From assembly GCF_036195325.1 (NCBI RefSeq), contig NZ_CP108101.1, positions 4,402,001 to 4,466,000 of the forward strand: a stretch of DNA of 64,000 bases, given 5' to 3'. The notes under the pieces were generated by a model. It saw only the letters and a list, made by a program, of their open reading frames with translations. It had not been told where the DNA came from and made no database searches. The stretch's first letter is position 1; every line of letters begins with the position of its first letter. Of the stretch, positions 25,089 to 33,280 are shown piece by piece. The translations under genes were made by a program, and so were the position numbers. This stretch comes from Streptomyces sp. NBC_00234 (lineage in GTDB: Bacteria > Actinomycetota > Actinomycetes > Streptomycetales > Streptomycetaceae).

Positions 25089-26005
25089 ACGACGACGCCA
25101 TCACGCCCGGTGAGAGCCCTGCGGAGAGCAGCTCGCCCACGCCCGCAGAGCCCGCGGCCGTGACGCCCGAGCAGGCTGCGGCGCCCGAGCAGGCTGCGGC
25201 ACCCGAGCAGGCTGTGACACCCGGCCCGGACGTGGCACCCGCCGCGGACGCCACTCCCGCACGGCCCGGCAGGGCCCGCCGGGTGGTCCTCGGGGTCCTG
25301 CCCTTCGTCCTGGTGCTCGGCGCCGTCGGCGGGGCAGCCGCGTACACGAAGTCCACCGTGGACGGGGCCGACCGGACCGTCGGCACCACTGTCTGGCAGA
25401 AGCCGGACCGCGAGCCGGCCAAGGACCCGGCCGGTGACCCGCCCCGGGGCCGTGCCGCGACCGAGCTGAGCAAGCTGCTGCTGCCCGTCCCGTCGGGCTA
25501 CCGGCTCGGTCCCGACATGGGCGTCGACGGCAACGACAGCGAGACGAGCGGCAGGAAGGCCGCGGCGGCGATGAAGGAGTCGGGCCGGGGGCTCGCGGGC
25601 AAGCAGCGCCGCGAGCTGGAGAAGCGGATCGACCGGTACGACATCCAGGGCCTCGTCCGGCGTTCGTACACCGCCGACACCGACGACCTCGTCGTGGAGA
25701 CGCAGATCGTGAAGATGAAGGACCGCAAGGCCGTACGCGACATGTACACCTTCCGGACCGGGCTGATGGATGCCGTCGGCGTCTTCCGTGACGGTCCGAA
25801 GATCAAGGGCCACAAGCACGCCACGTGCTACCGGATGCCCAAGAGCAGCAAGTCCGACCTCGACGGCATGGCGTGCGTCGCCTACGACGGCGGGGTGTTC
25901 CTGAGCCTCGACGCGATGGGCACCGAGCCGTTCGACACGAGCGCCGTGGCGGAGCTGCTCAAGGACCAGCTGGACCACATCGCGTCCCCGGGGGAGTACA
26001 TATGA
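25085..26005 (+). CDS. single-pass membrane protein, paralogue 2 of 3
   Basis: 306 aa from GTG 25085 (GTGA overlap with the previous gene). The N-terminal 65 residues are Glu/Pro/Ala-rich with a repeated PEQAAA unit; the helix is at about 72-90 (VVLGVLPFVLVLGAVGGAA). The outer domain has ELSKLLLPVPSGYRLGPD, DMYTFRTGLMDAVG and a CYRM...ACVAYDG pair of Cys that could form a disulfide. It ends four bases into the next gene (ATGA). Function unknown. Confidence 0.8.
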   Translation: MNDDAITPGESPAESSSPTPAEPAAVTPEQAAAPEQAAAPEQAVTPGPDVAPAADATPARPGRARRVVLGVLPFVLVLGAVGGAAAYTKSTVDGADRTVGTTVWQKPDREPAKDPAGDPPRGRAATELSKLLLPVPSGYRLGPDMGVDGNDSETSGRKAAAAMKESGRGLAGKQRRELEKRIDRYDIQGLVRRSYTADTDDLVVETQIVKMKDRKAVRDMYTFRTGLMDAVGVFRDGPKIKGHKHATCYRMPKSSKSDLDGMACVAYDGGVFLSLDAMGTEPFDTSAVAELLKDQLDHIASPGEYI

Positions 26006-26856
26006 CCGAGCCGACCGAGCCGACCGAGCCGACCGAGCCGACCGAGCCGACCGAGCCGACGGCGGCCCCGGCCGCCGCGCCCCTGCCCCCCGCCCGCAAG
26101 CCGCGGCGCGTGCTGCGGGCCGTCGCCCGCTGGACCGCCGCCGTGCTGGTGTGCGGCGGCCTCGGCACCGGAACGGCGTACGGCATCGCGTCCATGGAGC
26201 GCACCGACGTCCCCGGTCTCGCGACCGAGGGCGACGGCCGCTGGGCGTACCCCGAACTGGCGCTTCCCGCCCTGCCGTCCGGGGCGCCGAGGCCCCTCTC
26301 GTACGGCAATGTCGCCGGGGTGCACCACGCCGACCTGCGGAAGCTGCTGCTGCCCGCCCCGGCCGGAGCAACCCCGGACAAGAAGCTGACGGGCGACTGG
26401 GTGACACCCGCGCAGTACGTCTCCGAGTACGATGCCGACCAGCGTGCCGAGATCACCCGGACGCTCCGCGACTCCGCCCTGCGGCACATCGCGGCGCGCG
26501 GCTGGACGATGCCGGACGGCACCGAGTCCCGGATCTATCTGCTCCGGTTCAACTCGGTCGCGTACGCGGAAGGGTTCCGCGACGACCTCCACATCGGCGC
26601 GACCGCGGGCGAGTCGCTCGCCACCGCGCCCGAGGTGGACTTCGACGAGAGCTGGTCGAGCTCGGGCCGGGTGCACGACACCGTGTCGTACGTGTTCAGC
26701 GAGAAGAAGGCGTTCGGCAAGGAGCACGTCCGCCAGGCGTACACCGTCGCCGGTGACACCGTCGCCCTGATCGTGCACTCCAGGGACGGCAAGGCGGCCA
26801 CCGAGCGGATTCCGTTCCACCAGTCGGTGATCCTGCAGAACCAGCTCCTCGGCTGA
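26002..26856 (+). CDS. single-pass membrane protein, paralogue 3 of 3
   Basis: 284 aa from ATG 26002, overlapping paralogue 2 by 4 nt. It opens with six Thr-Glu-Pro repeats, then a basic stretch, a helix (AVARWTAAVLVCGGLGTGTAYGI region) and an outer domain with DLRKLLLPAPAG, YLLRFNSVAYAEGF and SSSGRVHDTVSYVF. The LRKLLLPxP and xFxS/T motifs align with paralogues 1 and 2, showing triplication and divergence. A terminator follows at 26872. Confidence 0.8.
   Translation: MTEPTEPTEPTEPTEPTEPTAAPAAAPLPPARKPRRVLRAVARWTAAVLVCGGLGTGTAYGIASMERTDVPGLATEGDGRWAYPELALPALPSGAPRPLSYGNVAGVHHADLRKLLLPAPAGATPDKKLTGDWVTPAQYVSEYDADQRAEITRTLRDSALRHIAARGWTMPDGTESRIYLLRFNSVAYAEGFRDDLHIGATAGESLATAPEVDFDESWSSSGRVHDTVSYVFSEKKAFGKEHVRQAYTVAGDTVALIVHSRDGKAATERIPFHQSVILQNQLLG
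26005..26058 (+). repeat. six copies of a 9-bp in-frame repeat
   Basis: ACCGAGCCG repeated six times without change, encoding Thr-Glu-Pro. A slippage-prone coding repeat; copy changes stay in frame. Confidence 0.95.
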
Positions 26857-26871
26857 GGACCTGAACGCGAA

Positions 26872-26906
26872 GGCCGGGCCCCAACCCATTAGGCTGGGGC
26901 CCGGCC
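26872..26906 (+). terminator. hairpin after the three-paralogue operon
   Basis: Perfect 12-bp arms GGCCGGGCCCCA (26872-26883) and TGGGGCCCGGCC (26895-26906), 11-nt loop, 15 nt past the stop codon. Confidence 0.8.
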
Positions 26907-26944
26907 CCGCACTGCGGCCATATCGTTCGTTCCGAGGAGCTCCC

Positions 26945-27046
26945 GTGCTTGAGGCATTCTTCTCCGCCCTGCTGATCCTGGTGTGTGTCGGCGTGCTCGC
27001 CTTCGCGGGTCTGACCGTGAAGAAGCTCTACCAGGGCCAGCGCTGA
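26945..27046 (+). CDS. 33-aa single-pass membrane protein
   Basis: GTG 26945 to TGA 27046, preceded by GAGGAG at a normal distance. One hydrophobic helix (FFSALLILVCVGVLAFAGL) then a basic tail (TVKKLYQGQR). Spacing, ribosome site and GC3 make it a believable gene. It lies between a terminator and the nitrobindin-like gene. Function unknown. Confidence 0.7.
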   Translation: MLEAFFSALLILVCVGVLAFAGLTVKKLYQGQR

Positions 27047-27092
27047 CCCTCGCCGAACTCCGCCTCTCCCTCACAGATGGTCTGAGCCGCTC

Positions 27093-27665
27093 ATGATCGA
27101 GATTCCGTCCGACCTCCATCCGGACCTGGTCCCGCTGGTCTTCCTCCTCGGCAACTGGACGGGTGCGGGCGTGTCCGACTTCCCCGGCGCCGAGAAGTGC
27201 AACTTCGGCCAGGAAGTCTCCTTCACCCACGACGGCCGGGACTTCCTGGAGTACGTCTCGCACTCCTGGGTGCTCGACGAGGACGGCAACAAGGTCCGGC
27301 CGCTGGAGAGCGAGTCCGGTTACTGGCGCGTCGACAAGGACCGCAAGGTCGAGGTCGTCATGGTCCGTGACCAGGGCATCGTCGAGATCTGGTACGGCGA
27401 GATCGCCGACAAGAAGCCGCAGATCGACCTGGTCACCGACGCGGTGGCCCGTACCGCGGCCTCCGGCCCGTACAGCGGTGGCAAGCGGCTCTACGGCTAT
27501 GTGAAGAGCGACCTCATGTGGGTCGGCGAGAAGGCCACCCCCGACGTCGAGCTGCGTCCCTACATGTCGGCGCACCTGAAGAAGGTCGTCACGCCCGAGG
27601 AGGTCGCCGAGATGGCGAAGAGCCTCGGTGACATGCCGGACGACGGCATCGCCTTCTTCAGGTAG
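27093..27665 (+). CDS. nitrobindin-like FABP-family heme protein
   Basis: 190-aa beta-barrel protein. The family signature GxWxGxG is at residues 20-26 (GNWTGAG), and barrel strands with GYWRV, VEVVMV, IVEIWYGEI follow. His161 in YMSAHLKK is a candidate axial heme ligand, as in mycobacterial and plant nitrobindins that isomerise peroxynitrite. The ATG at 27093 has only a weak ribosome site (CTGAG). It is followed by nur. Confidence 0.85.
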   Translation: MIEIPSDLHPDLVPLVFLLGNWTGAGVSDFPGAEKCNFGQEVSFTHDGRDFLEYVSHSWVLDEDGNKVRPLESESGYWRVDKDRKVEVVMVRDQGIVEIWYGEIADKKPQIDLVTDAVARTAASGPYSGGKRLYGYVKSDLMWVGEKATPDVELRPYMSAHLKKVVTPEEVAEMAKSLGDMPDDGIAFFR

Positions 27666-27715
27666 GCCGCGCGGAACCTGGGGCCCGGTGCTCACCGCCA
27701 CCTACACTGGGGGCT

Positions 27716-28168
27716 GTGGTGAGCACCGACTGGAAGACAGATCTTCGGCAGCGTGGCTACCGGCTGACGCCGCAGCGTCAGCTTGTCCTGGAAGCGGTCG
27801 ACGCGCTGGAGCACGCGACGCCCGACGACATCCTCTCCGAGGTGCGCAGGACCGCCTCCGGCGTGAACATCTCCACCGTCTACCGGACCCTGGAGCTCCT
27901 CGAGGAGCTCGGTCTGGTCAGCCACGCGCATCTGGGCCACGGCGCTCCCACGTACCACCTGGCGGACCGCCACCACCACATCCACCTGGTCTGCCGGGAC
28001 TGTACGAACGTCATCGAGGCCGATGTCGGCGTGGTCGACGAGTTCACCGCCAAGTTGCGGACGACCTTCGGTTTCGAGACGGACATGAAGCACTTCGCGA
28101 TCTTCGGCCGCTGCGCGGACTGCGCGGCGAAGGCCGCCGCCGGGCGGCCGGACCCGTCCGGGGACTGA
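27716..28168 (+). CDS. nur: nickel-responsive Fur-family regulator Nur
   Basis: 150 aa, Fur fold: winged helix (about 1-85, with NISTVYRTLELLEELGL) and dimerisation domain. The nickel-site residues known from S. coelicolor Nur are all at the same numbers: His70, His72 and His126; the second-site residues His33, His86, His88 and His90 are also present. CxxC pairs at 93/96 and 133/136 follow. This agreement also confirms the GTG start at 27716, which sits 7 nt after a TACACT -10 (27703-27708): a leaderless mRNA. Expected targets: sodF repression and nickel uptake genes. Confidence 0.95.
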   Translation: MVSTDWKTDLRQRGYRLTPQRQLVLEAVDALEHATPDDILSEVRRTASGVNISTVYRTLELLEELGLVSHAHLGHGAPTYHLADRHHHIHLVCRDCTNVIEADVGVVDEFTAKLRTTFGFETDMKHFAIFGRCADCAAKAAAGRPDPSGD

Positions 28169-28218
28169 GGGGCAGAGGCCCGCGGCGGGCGTTTGCCTCC
28201 GGGCCGTAGGCTGGGCGC

Positions 28219-29184
28219 ATGAAGAGCCCCTTGCTGTCCCTGCCCGGCGCCGTCCCCGCCGAAGGCCGCGACGAAGGTGTCGCCGGGCACTACGGCGACC
28301 TGTTCCGCGAACAACGCGCCCTCGCCGACGGCACCGGTTTCGTCGACCTGTCCCACCGGGGCGTCGTCACGGTCACCGGCGACGACCGGCTGGCCTGGCT
28401 GCACCTGCTGCTCACCCAGCACGTCAGCGATCTCGCACCGGGCCAGGCGACCGAGGCCCTGATCCTCTCGGCGAACGGGCACATCGAACACGCCCTCTAC
28501 CTCGTCGACGACGGCGACACCGTGTGGATGCACGTCGAACCGGATACGCAGGACGAGCTCATCGCGTATCTGGAGTCGATGAAGTTCTTCTACCGGGTCG
28601 ACGTCGCCGACCGCACCGAGAGCTTCGCCGTCGTCCATCTGCCGGCCGGTTCCATCGCCGAGGTCCCCGAAGGCGTGGCCGTACGGGAGACGCCGCACGG
28701 CCGGGACCTCTTCCTGCCCCGCGCGGATCTGGAGGCGTACGCCGCCGACCACGGCCCGGTGGCCGGCATCCTCGCGTACGAGGCGCTCCGCATCGAGACC
28801 CACCGGCCGCGCGTCGGCTTCGAGACCGACCACCGCACCATCCCGCACGAGCTCGGCTGGATCGGCACCGCCGTTCACCTCCAGAAGGGGTGCTACCGCG
28901 GCCAGGAGACGGTCGCGCGCGTCCACAACCTGGGGAAGCCGCCGCGCCGGCTGGTCTTCCTGCATCTGGACGGCAGCGAGGTCGTCCTGCCCGGACACGG
29001 AACGCCGGTACGCCTGGCCGCCGACGGTCCCGAGGGCCGTCAGCTGGGCTTCGTGACCACGTCGGCCCGCCATCACGAGCTGGGGCCCATCGCGCTGGCC
29101 CTGGTGAAGCGGAATGTCGCCGTGGACGCGGAACTGATGGCGGGAGACACGGCGGCGGCGCAGGAGACGGTCGTCGAGCCGTAG
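28219..29184 (+). CDS. ygfZ: folate-binding YgfZ/GcvT-like protein
   Basis: 321-aa tetrahydrofolate-binding protein involved in iron-sulfur enzyme maturation or repair. Signature KGCYRGQET with the conserved Cys is present, along with FVDLSHRGVVTVTGDDRLAWLH at the start. TAGGCT (28207-28212) lies 6 nt before ATG 28219, so the mRNA is probably leaderless. It follows nur and converges with dtd. Confidence 0.92.
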   Translation: MKSPLLSLPGAVPAEGRDEGVAGHYGDLFREQRALADGTGFVDLSHRGVVTVTGDDRLAWLHLLLTQHVSDLAPGQATEALILSANGHIEHALYLVDDGDTVWMHVEPDTQDELIAYLESMKFFYRVDVADRTESFAVVHLPAGSIAEVPEGVAVRETPHGRDLFLPRADLEAYAADHGPVAGILAYEALRIETHRPRVGFETDHRTIPHELGWIGTAVHLQKGCYRGQETVARVHNLGKPPRRLVFLHLDGSEVVLPGHGTPVRLAADGPEGRQLGFVTTSARHHELGPIALALVKRNVAVDAELMAGDTAAAQETVVEP

Positions 29185-29215
29185 TTCTTCTACGCGCCGG
29201 TGTCCACTGCCGCTG

Positions 29216-29665
29216 CTACACCTCGATCAGCACGGTGAACGGGCCGTGGTTCGTGAGCGAGACGCGCATGTCCGCTCCGAACCGGCCCGTCTCCACGTGG
29301 GCGCCGAGTGCCCGCAGCTGGGCCACCACCTCGTCGACGAGGGGCTCTGCGACCTCTCCGGGTGCCGCGGCGTTCCAGGTGGGCCGGCGGCCCTTCCTGG
29401 CGTCCCCGTAGAGGGTGAACTGCGAGATGACCAAAAGCGGCGCATTCACATCGGAGCAGGACTTCTCGCCCTCCAGGATGCGCACACTCCAGAGCTTTCG
29501 GGCGAGTTGTGCCGCCTTCTCCGGAGTGTCCCCATGGGTGACCCCCACCAGCACACACAGCCCCTCGCCGACGATCTCGCCGACGACTCCGGTCCCCGGC
29601 GGGTCGCCCGCGGCGTCCGCCACGGTCACGGACGCGCCGTCCACTCTCTGTACCACTGCACGCAT
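29216..29665 (-). CDS. dtd: D-aminoacyl-tRNA deacylase
   Basis: 149-aa DTD removes D-amino acids wrongly attached to tRNA. MRAVVQRVDGASV at the start, SQFTLYGDARKGRRPTW (active-site SQFTLYG) and NHGPFT (Gly-cisPro-like motif) near the C-terminus are diagnostic. ATG 29665 has TAGGTT on the minus strand (29673-29678) 7 nt upstream and no ribosome site, again leaderless. Confidence 0.96.
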   Translation of the reverse strand: MRAVVQRVDGASVTVADAAGDPPGTGVVGEIVGEGLCVLVGVTHGDTPEKAAQLARKLWSVRILEGEKSCSDVNAPLLVISQFTLYGDARKGRRPTWNAAAPGEVAEPLVDEVVAQLRALGAHVETGRFGADMRVSLTNHGPFTVLIEV

Positions 29666-29779
29666 ACAGACCAACCTATCTTGGGCTGAACGGGTACAGA
29701 GCACCTGCGTGGGAAGCGTGTGGGGTGGCACCATGCACGTGCCGGTGTGCCGACGCACCGGCCGAGGGGACGGAACAGC

Positions 29780-30478
29780 ATGAGTACATATGGAGCCGGG
29801 CAGTCACCCGGCATCGTACCGACGACCCGTACCGGCATCATGCGGCCACCCGTGCAGCGGAGCGGTCTCCCACAAGGGCCCGGACAGCAGGGAGCCGTCC
29901 CTGCGACCGGCCCGGCGTCCGTGCCCCTGCCCGTGTCCGCGAGGGGGGCGGCGTCCGTACCCGAACAGACCACGGGGGAGGGACTGTCCGCGGTGCGGGC
30001 CCAGCCCGAGTTCCGCGGTCTGCGCCTGCCGGAGCTGCGCACACTCCGCAAGGACGCGCAGCGGGACGAGGCGGACCTCAGTTACGTACGCAGGCTGGTC
30101 CAGGGCCGCATCGACATCCTGAGGGCCGAGCTGGCCCGCCGCCGGGACCCGGAGAGCCCGGTGGTCGACCGGCTTTCGGAGATCCTCGCCGACACCCCGT
30201 CCCTGCACCGCTCCTCCGCCCGGCACGTCACCCTCACCACGCCGCGCAGCGACGAGTACCGGCAGCTGGCCGCGGAGACGCTCGCCGAGGTGGAGCTGTC
30301 CGACCTCGACGCCCGGACGGACGACGAGCTGCACACCGCGATGGGGCGGCTCGTCCGCTACGAGCAGCAGGTCTCCCGGCGCCGTCACCGGCTCCAGCGC
30401 ACCGCCGACGATTGCAGCGCGGAGATCGCGCGCAGGTACCGTGACGGGGAAGCACAAGTAGACGACCTGCTCGCCTGA
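29780..30478 (+). CDS. rsiG: anti-sigma factor RsiG (binds WhiG and c-di-GMP)
   Basis: 232 aa: a disordered Pro/Gly-rich N-terminus (1-75), then an antiparallel coiled coil. RsiG binds cyclic di-GMP through two E-x3-S-x2-R-x3-Q-x3-D motifs; both are present, at Glu97-Ser101-Arg104-Gln108-Asp112 and Glu195-Ser199-Arg202-Gln206-Asp210. With c-di-GMP bound, RsiG holds sigma WhiG inactive and delays sporulation. GAGGGGACGG precedes ATG 29780. whiG is not in the window. Confidence 0.95.
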   Translation: MSTYGAGQSPGIVPTTRTGIMRPPVQRSGLPQGPGQQGAVPATGPASVPLPVSARGAASVPEQTTGEGLSAVRAQPEFRGLRLPELRTLRKDAQRDEADLSYVRRLVQGRIDILRAELARRRDPESPVVDRLSEILADTPSLHRSSARHVTLTTPRSDEYRQLAAETLAEVELSDLDARTDDELHTAMGRLVRYEQQVSRRRHRLQRTADDCSAEIARRYRDGEAQVDDLLA

Positions 30479-30525
30479 GGCAATCCTTCCGGGGGCGGGT
30501 CACCGCCCGTCCCCGGAAGGCCACC

Positions 30526-31503
30526 ATGACCTCCAGCGCCGCCTCCTCGCCCGTCATAGCCCCCGCCCGGCCCGTTCTGGCCGAGGTCGTACGGTCCGGC
30601 TTCGTCGAGGGCCTCCACCGGGGGTCGCTGGTCGTGCTGGCGGCCGACGGCAGTGTGGAGCACACGATGGGGGACCCGGCCGCGCCGGTCTTCCCGCGCT
30701 CCTCCAACAAGCCGATGCAGGCCGCCGCGATCCTGCGGGCCGGACTGGACCTCGGCGGGGAGCGGCTGGCGCTGGCCGCGGCAAGCCATTCGGGGGAGGG
30801 CTTCCACCTCGATCTCGTACGCAAGATGCTCGCCGAGCACGGGCTGACGCCCGACGATCTCCAGACGCCGCCCGATCTGCCGCTGGACCCGGTCGAGGCC
30901 GAGTCGTACCTCGCCTCGGGGCAGGTCCGTGAGCGGCTCACGATGAACTGTTCCGGCAAGCACACGGCGATGCTCGCGGTCTGCGTACGGAACGGCTGGG
31001 ACACGGCGAGCTATCTGGACCCGGAGCACCCGCTCCAGCAGCTGGTGCACCAGGTCGTCGAGGAGGCGGCGGGCGAGCCGGTCGCCTCGGTCGGCACGGA
31101 CGGCTGCGGGGCCCCGCTGATGGCCATCAGCCTGGTGGGCCTGGCGCGGGCGTTCCGGTCCTTCGTCCTGGCGGAGCCGGGCTCGGCGGAGCGGCGGGTC
31201 GCGGACGCGATGCGCGCCCACCCCGAGTTCGTCGCGGGGACGCGGCGGCCCGACACCTGGCTGATGCGCGAGGTGCCGGGGACGCTCTCCAAGATGGGTG
31301 CCGAGGCGGTGCAGGCGGTGGCGCTCGCCGACGGCCGGGCCCTGGCCTTCAAGATCGACGACGGTGCGACGCGGGCCCTGGGACCGGTGCTCGCCCGCTC
31401 GCTGGAACTGATGGGCATCGACGCCCCGGTGGTCTCCCGCATCGGCCGGTCGCCGCTGCTGGGAGGCAGCGCCGAAGTGGGCGGGATCCGCGCGGCGTTC
31501 TGA
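30526..31503 (+). CDS. L-asparaginase, Rhizobium AnsA / class III type
   Basis: 325-aa hydrolase of asparagine to aspartate and ammonia. The key motifs of this serine-hydrolase-like, zinc-containing class are visible: SSNK (Ser-x-x-Lys) in RSSNKPMQ, SHSGE, NCSGKH (Cys and Lys ligands) and DGCGAP (second Cys). It is unrelated to E. coli AnsA/B. GGAAGG 5 nt before ATG 30526. It begins 47 nt after rsiG and is likely transcribed with it; nearby GlnR is not evidence of control. Confidence 0.88.
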   Translation: MTSSAASSPVIAPARPVLAEVVRSGFVEGLHRGSLVVLAADGSVEHTMGDPAAPVFPRSSNKPMQAAAILRAGLDLGGERLALAAASHSGEGFHLDLVRKMLAEHGLTPDDLQTPPDLPLDPVEAESYLASGQVRERLTMNCSGKHTAMLAVCVRNGWDTASYLDPEHPLQQLVHQVVEEAAGEPVASVGTDGCGAPLMAISLVGLARAFRSFVLAEPGSAERRVADAMRAHPEFVAGTRRPDTWLMREVPGTLSKMGAEAVQAVALADGRALAFKIDDGATRALGPVLARSLELMGIDAPVVSRIGRSPLLGGSAEVGGIRAAF

Positions 31504-31585
31504 CGCTCGGGTGAGGCCCGGGCGGCGGTTCGGGCGGCCCGTAATGCAGGCGACATTCCGGCGGACCTGTGGCTAGCGTGGGCGT

Positions 31586-32836
31586 ATGAATGGTGATTTC
31601 CGTACGGTCTCCGAGTCCGAATTCCCCGAGTGGCTGCGGGCGGTGGGAACCGGCTTTCTGCGCTCGGAGCTGCCGGCGGAGGACGAGATCAAGGGGCGTA
31701 CGGCCCATATGGATCTGAGCCGGCTGCAGGGCTTCTTCGACGACGGGCGGTGTGTGGCGACCTTCCGGTCGTTCGCCCAGCAGCTGACCGTCGTCGGCGG
31801 GGCCACCGTGCAGACCGACGCGATCAGCGCGGTGACGGTGACGCCGACGCACCGCCGCCGCGGGCTGCTCGGCCGGATGATGGCGGCGGACCTGGCGGCG
31901 GCGAAGGAGCGGGGCGATGTGGTCGCCTCGCTGATCGCCGCGGAGTACCCGATCTACGGGCGGTTCGGCTTCGGCCCGGCGACGTGGACCACGGAGTGGG
32001 AGATCGACGTCACGCGCGCCGGTCTGGACCCGCGCCGGCCGGTCCTCCCGGAGGCGGACGGCGGCCGGATCGACCTGGTGGACGGCTCGGAGGTACGCAA
32101 GCTCGGCCCCGCGCTCCATGACCGGCTGGCGGCCCGTACGCCGGGCGTGATCAACCGTGACGAGCGCTGGTGGCAGCTGAACACGGGGGTCGGCGTGCCG
32201 GCGGCCGACGAGTGGAAGGAGCCGTTCTACGCGGTCTACCGCTCGGCGGACGGCGAGGTCGACGGGCTGGTCGTGTACCGGGCCGACGAGCACTGGGGCG
32301 ACACGAAGCAGCCGCTGAACAAGGCGAAGGTGAAGAACCTGATCGCGGTGAGCCCGGCGGCGGAGCGGGCGCTGTGGCACTTCGTCTGCTCGATCGACTG
32401 GATCACCACGGTCCGCTCGGGCTACCGCGCCCCCGACGACCTGCTCCCCCTGCTCCTCCCGGACCCCCGTGCCGCCCGCGTCGTGACGCATGCGGACTGG
32501 CTGTGGCTGAGGATCCTGGACGTCACGCGCGCGCTGGAGGCCCGCACCTACAGGGCCGCGGCCACCCTGGTCCTGGACGTCCACGACGCCTCCGGCCTCA
32601 CGGCGGGCCGCTTCCGCCTGGACGCCTCCCCGGAGGGCGCCTCCTGCGCACCGACGACGGAGAGCGCCGACCTGACGCTGGACGTACGGGAGTTGGGGAC
32701 GTTGTACCTGGGCGACGAATCGGTTCTCCGGCTGGTGGACCTCGGCCGGATCGAGGAGAACCGGGCCGGTGCCGCGGCGGTGGCGGACACCGTGTTCCGG
32801 GCGGGGCGGCGGGCCTGGTGCCCGGACATGTTCTGA
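31586..32836 (+). CDS. Eis-type GNAT N-acetyltransferase
   Basis: 416 aa with the tripartite Eis organisation: first GNAT domain with the acetyl-CoA loop VTVTPTHRRRGLLGRMM, a second degenerate GNAT, and a sterol-carrier-like C-terminal domain ending in WCPDMF, whose terminal carboxylate takes part in catalysis in Eis. Family members multi-acetylate aminoglycosides or lysines; the native substrate here is unknown. TAGCGT (31574-31579) lies 6 nt before ATG 31586: leaderless. Confidence 0.9.
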   Translation: MNGDFRTVSESEFPEWLRAVGTGFLRSELPAEDEIKGRTAHMDLSRLQGFFDDGRCVATFRSFAQQLTVVGGATVQTDAISAVTVTPTHRRRGLLGRMMAADLAAAKERGDVVASLIAAEYPIYGRFGFGPATWTTEWEIDVTRAGLDPRRPVLPEADGGRIDLVDGSEVRKLGPALHDRLAARTPGVINRDERWWQLNTGVGVPAADEWKEPFYAVYRSADGEVDGLVVYRADEHWGDTKQPLNKAKVKNLIAVSPAAERALWHFVCSIDWITTVRSGYRAPDDLLPLLLPDPRAARVVTHADWLWLRILDVTRALEARTYRAAATLVLDVHDASGLTAGRFRLDASPEGASCAPTTESADLTLDVRELGTLYLGDESVLRLVDLGRIEENRAGAAAVADTVFRAGRRAWCPDMF

Positions 32837-32858
32837 GGGGCAGGCCCGGACATGTGCG

Positions 32859-32880
32859 GAGGGGCGGGGAGCCGCCCCTC
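32859..32880. terminator. hairpin between convergent genes
   Basis: Arms GAGGGGCGG (32859-32867) and CCGCCCCTC (32872-32880) with a 4-nt loop, between the Eis-type gene and the minus-strand 54-aa gene. Confidence 0.75.
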
Positions 32881-32896
32881 TGAGGGGGGAACCGCC

Positions 32897-33061
32897 CTAG
32901 CGGCCGGAGCCGGCGAGCAGGCCGAGGACGAGGAGGCAGACGACGACGCACTTCGTGCTGCCGACCTTCACGCCGACGGCCACACCGGCGACGCCCAGGC
33001 CGCCGACGGCTCCGAGCTTCCATTCCGCGAGTTGTTCCACTGCGAGGGTGATCAAGGGCAT
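32897..33061 (-). CDS. 54-aa hydrophobic protein divergent from devA
   Basis: ATG 33061 to TAG 32897, with GAGGAGGGA 5-6 nt upstream, an excellent ribosome site. MPLITLAVEQLAEWKLGAVG leads into a Gly/Val-rich helix (GLGVAGVAVGVKVG), then STKC and a second helix (CVVVCLLVLGLLAG). It is transcribed divergently from devA with the AGTTG repeat array between them, so DevA may control it. I do not recognise a named family; it resembles small helical proteins encoded next to GntR genes. Confidence 0.75.
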   Translation of the reverse strand: MPLITLAVEQLAEWKLGAVGGLGVAGVAVGVKVGSTKCVVVCLLVLGLLAGSGR

Positions 33062-33190
33062 GGCGGTCCCTCCTCAGGAGGTGGGGAGCGGGAAGGCTCC
33101 GGGGAATCAGCCGATGCGCCGACAGCACCCGTACGACGGTGGACGGGCGAGCGGGTGGACGTACCCGGGTCGCTCTCGAAGAGTGGCGAC

Positions 33191-33247
33191 CAACTGACTG
33201 AGTTGTTCCCAGTTGGTGCCATCTTCAAAACAACTCTGCAACAACTC
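33191..33247. promoter_or_regulatory. AGTTG/CAACT operator array upstream of devA
   Basis: Five copies of a CAACT-type half-site: CAACT 33191, AGTTG 33201, AGTTG 33211, and AACAACTC at 33229-33236 and 33240-33247. The steps are about 10-11 nt, placing them on one helix face. CAACT-n5-AGTTG and GAGTTGTT/AACAACTC form palindromes. devA is known to be autoregulated, so these are candidate DevA sites acting on devA and the divergent 54-aa gene. Confidence 0.6.
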
Positions 33248-33280
33248 CCGCTGGATGGTGCGAAGTTGTAGCGTTCTGTT

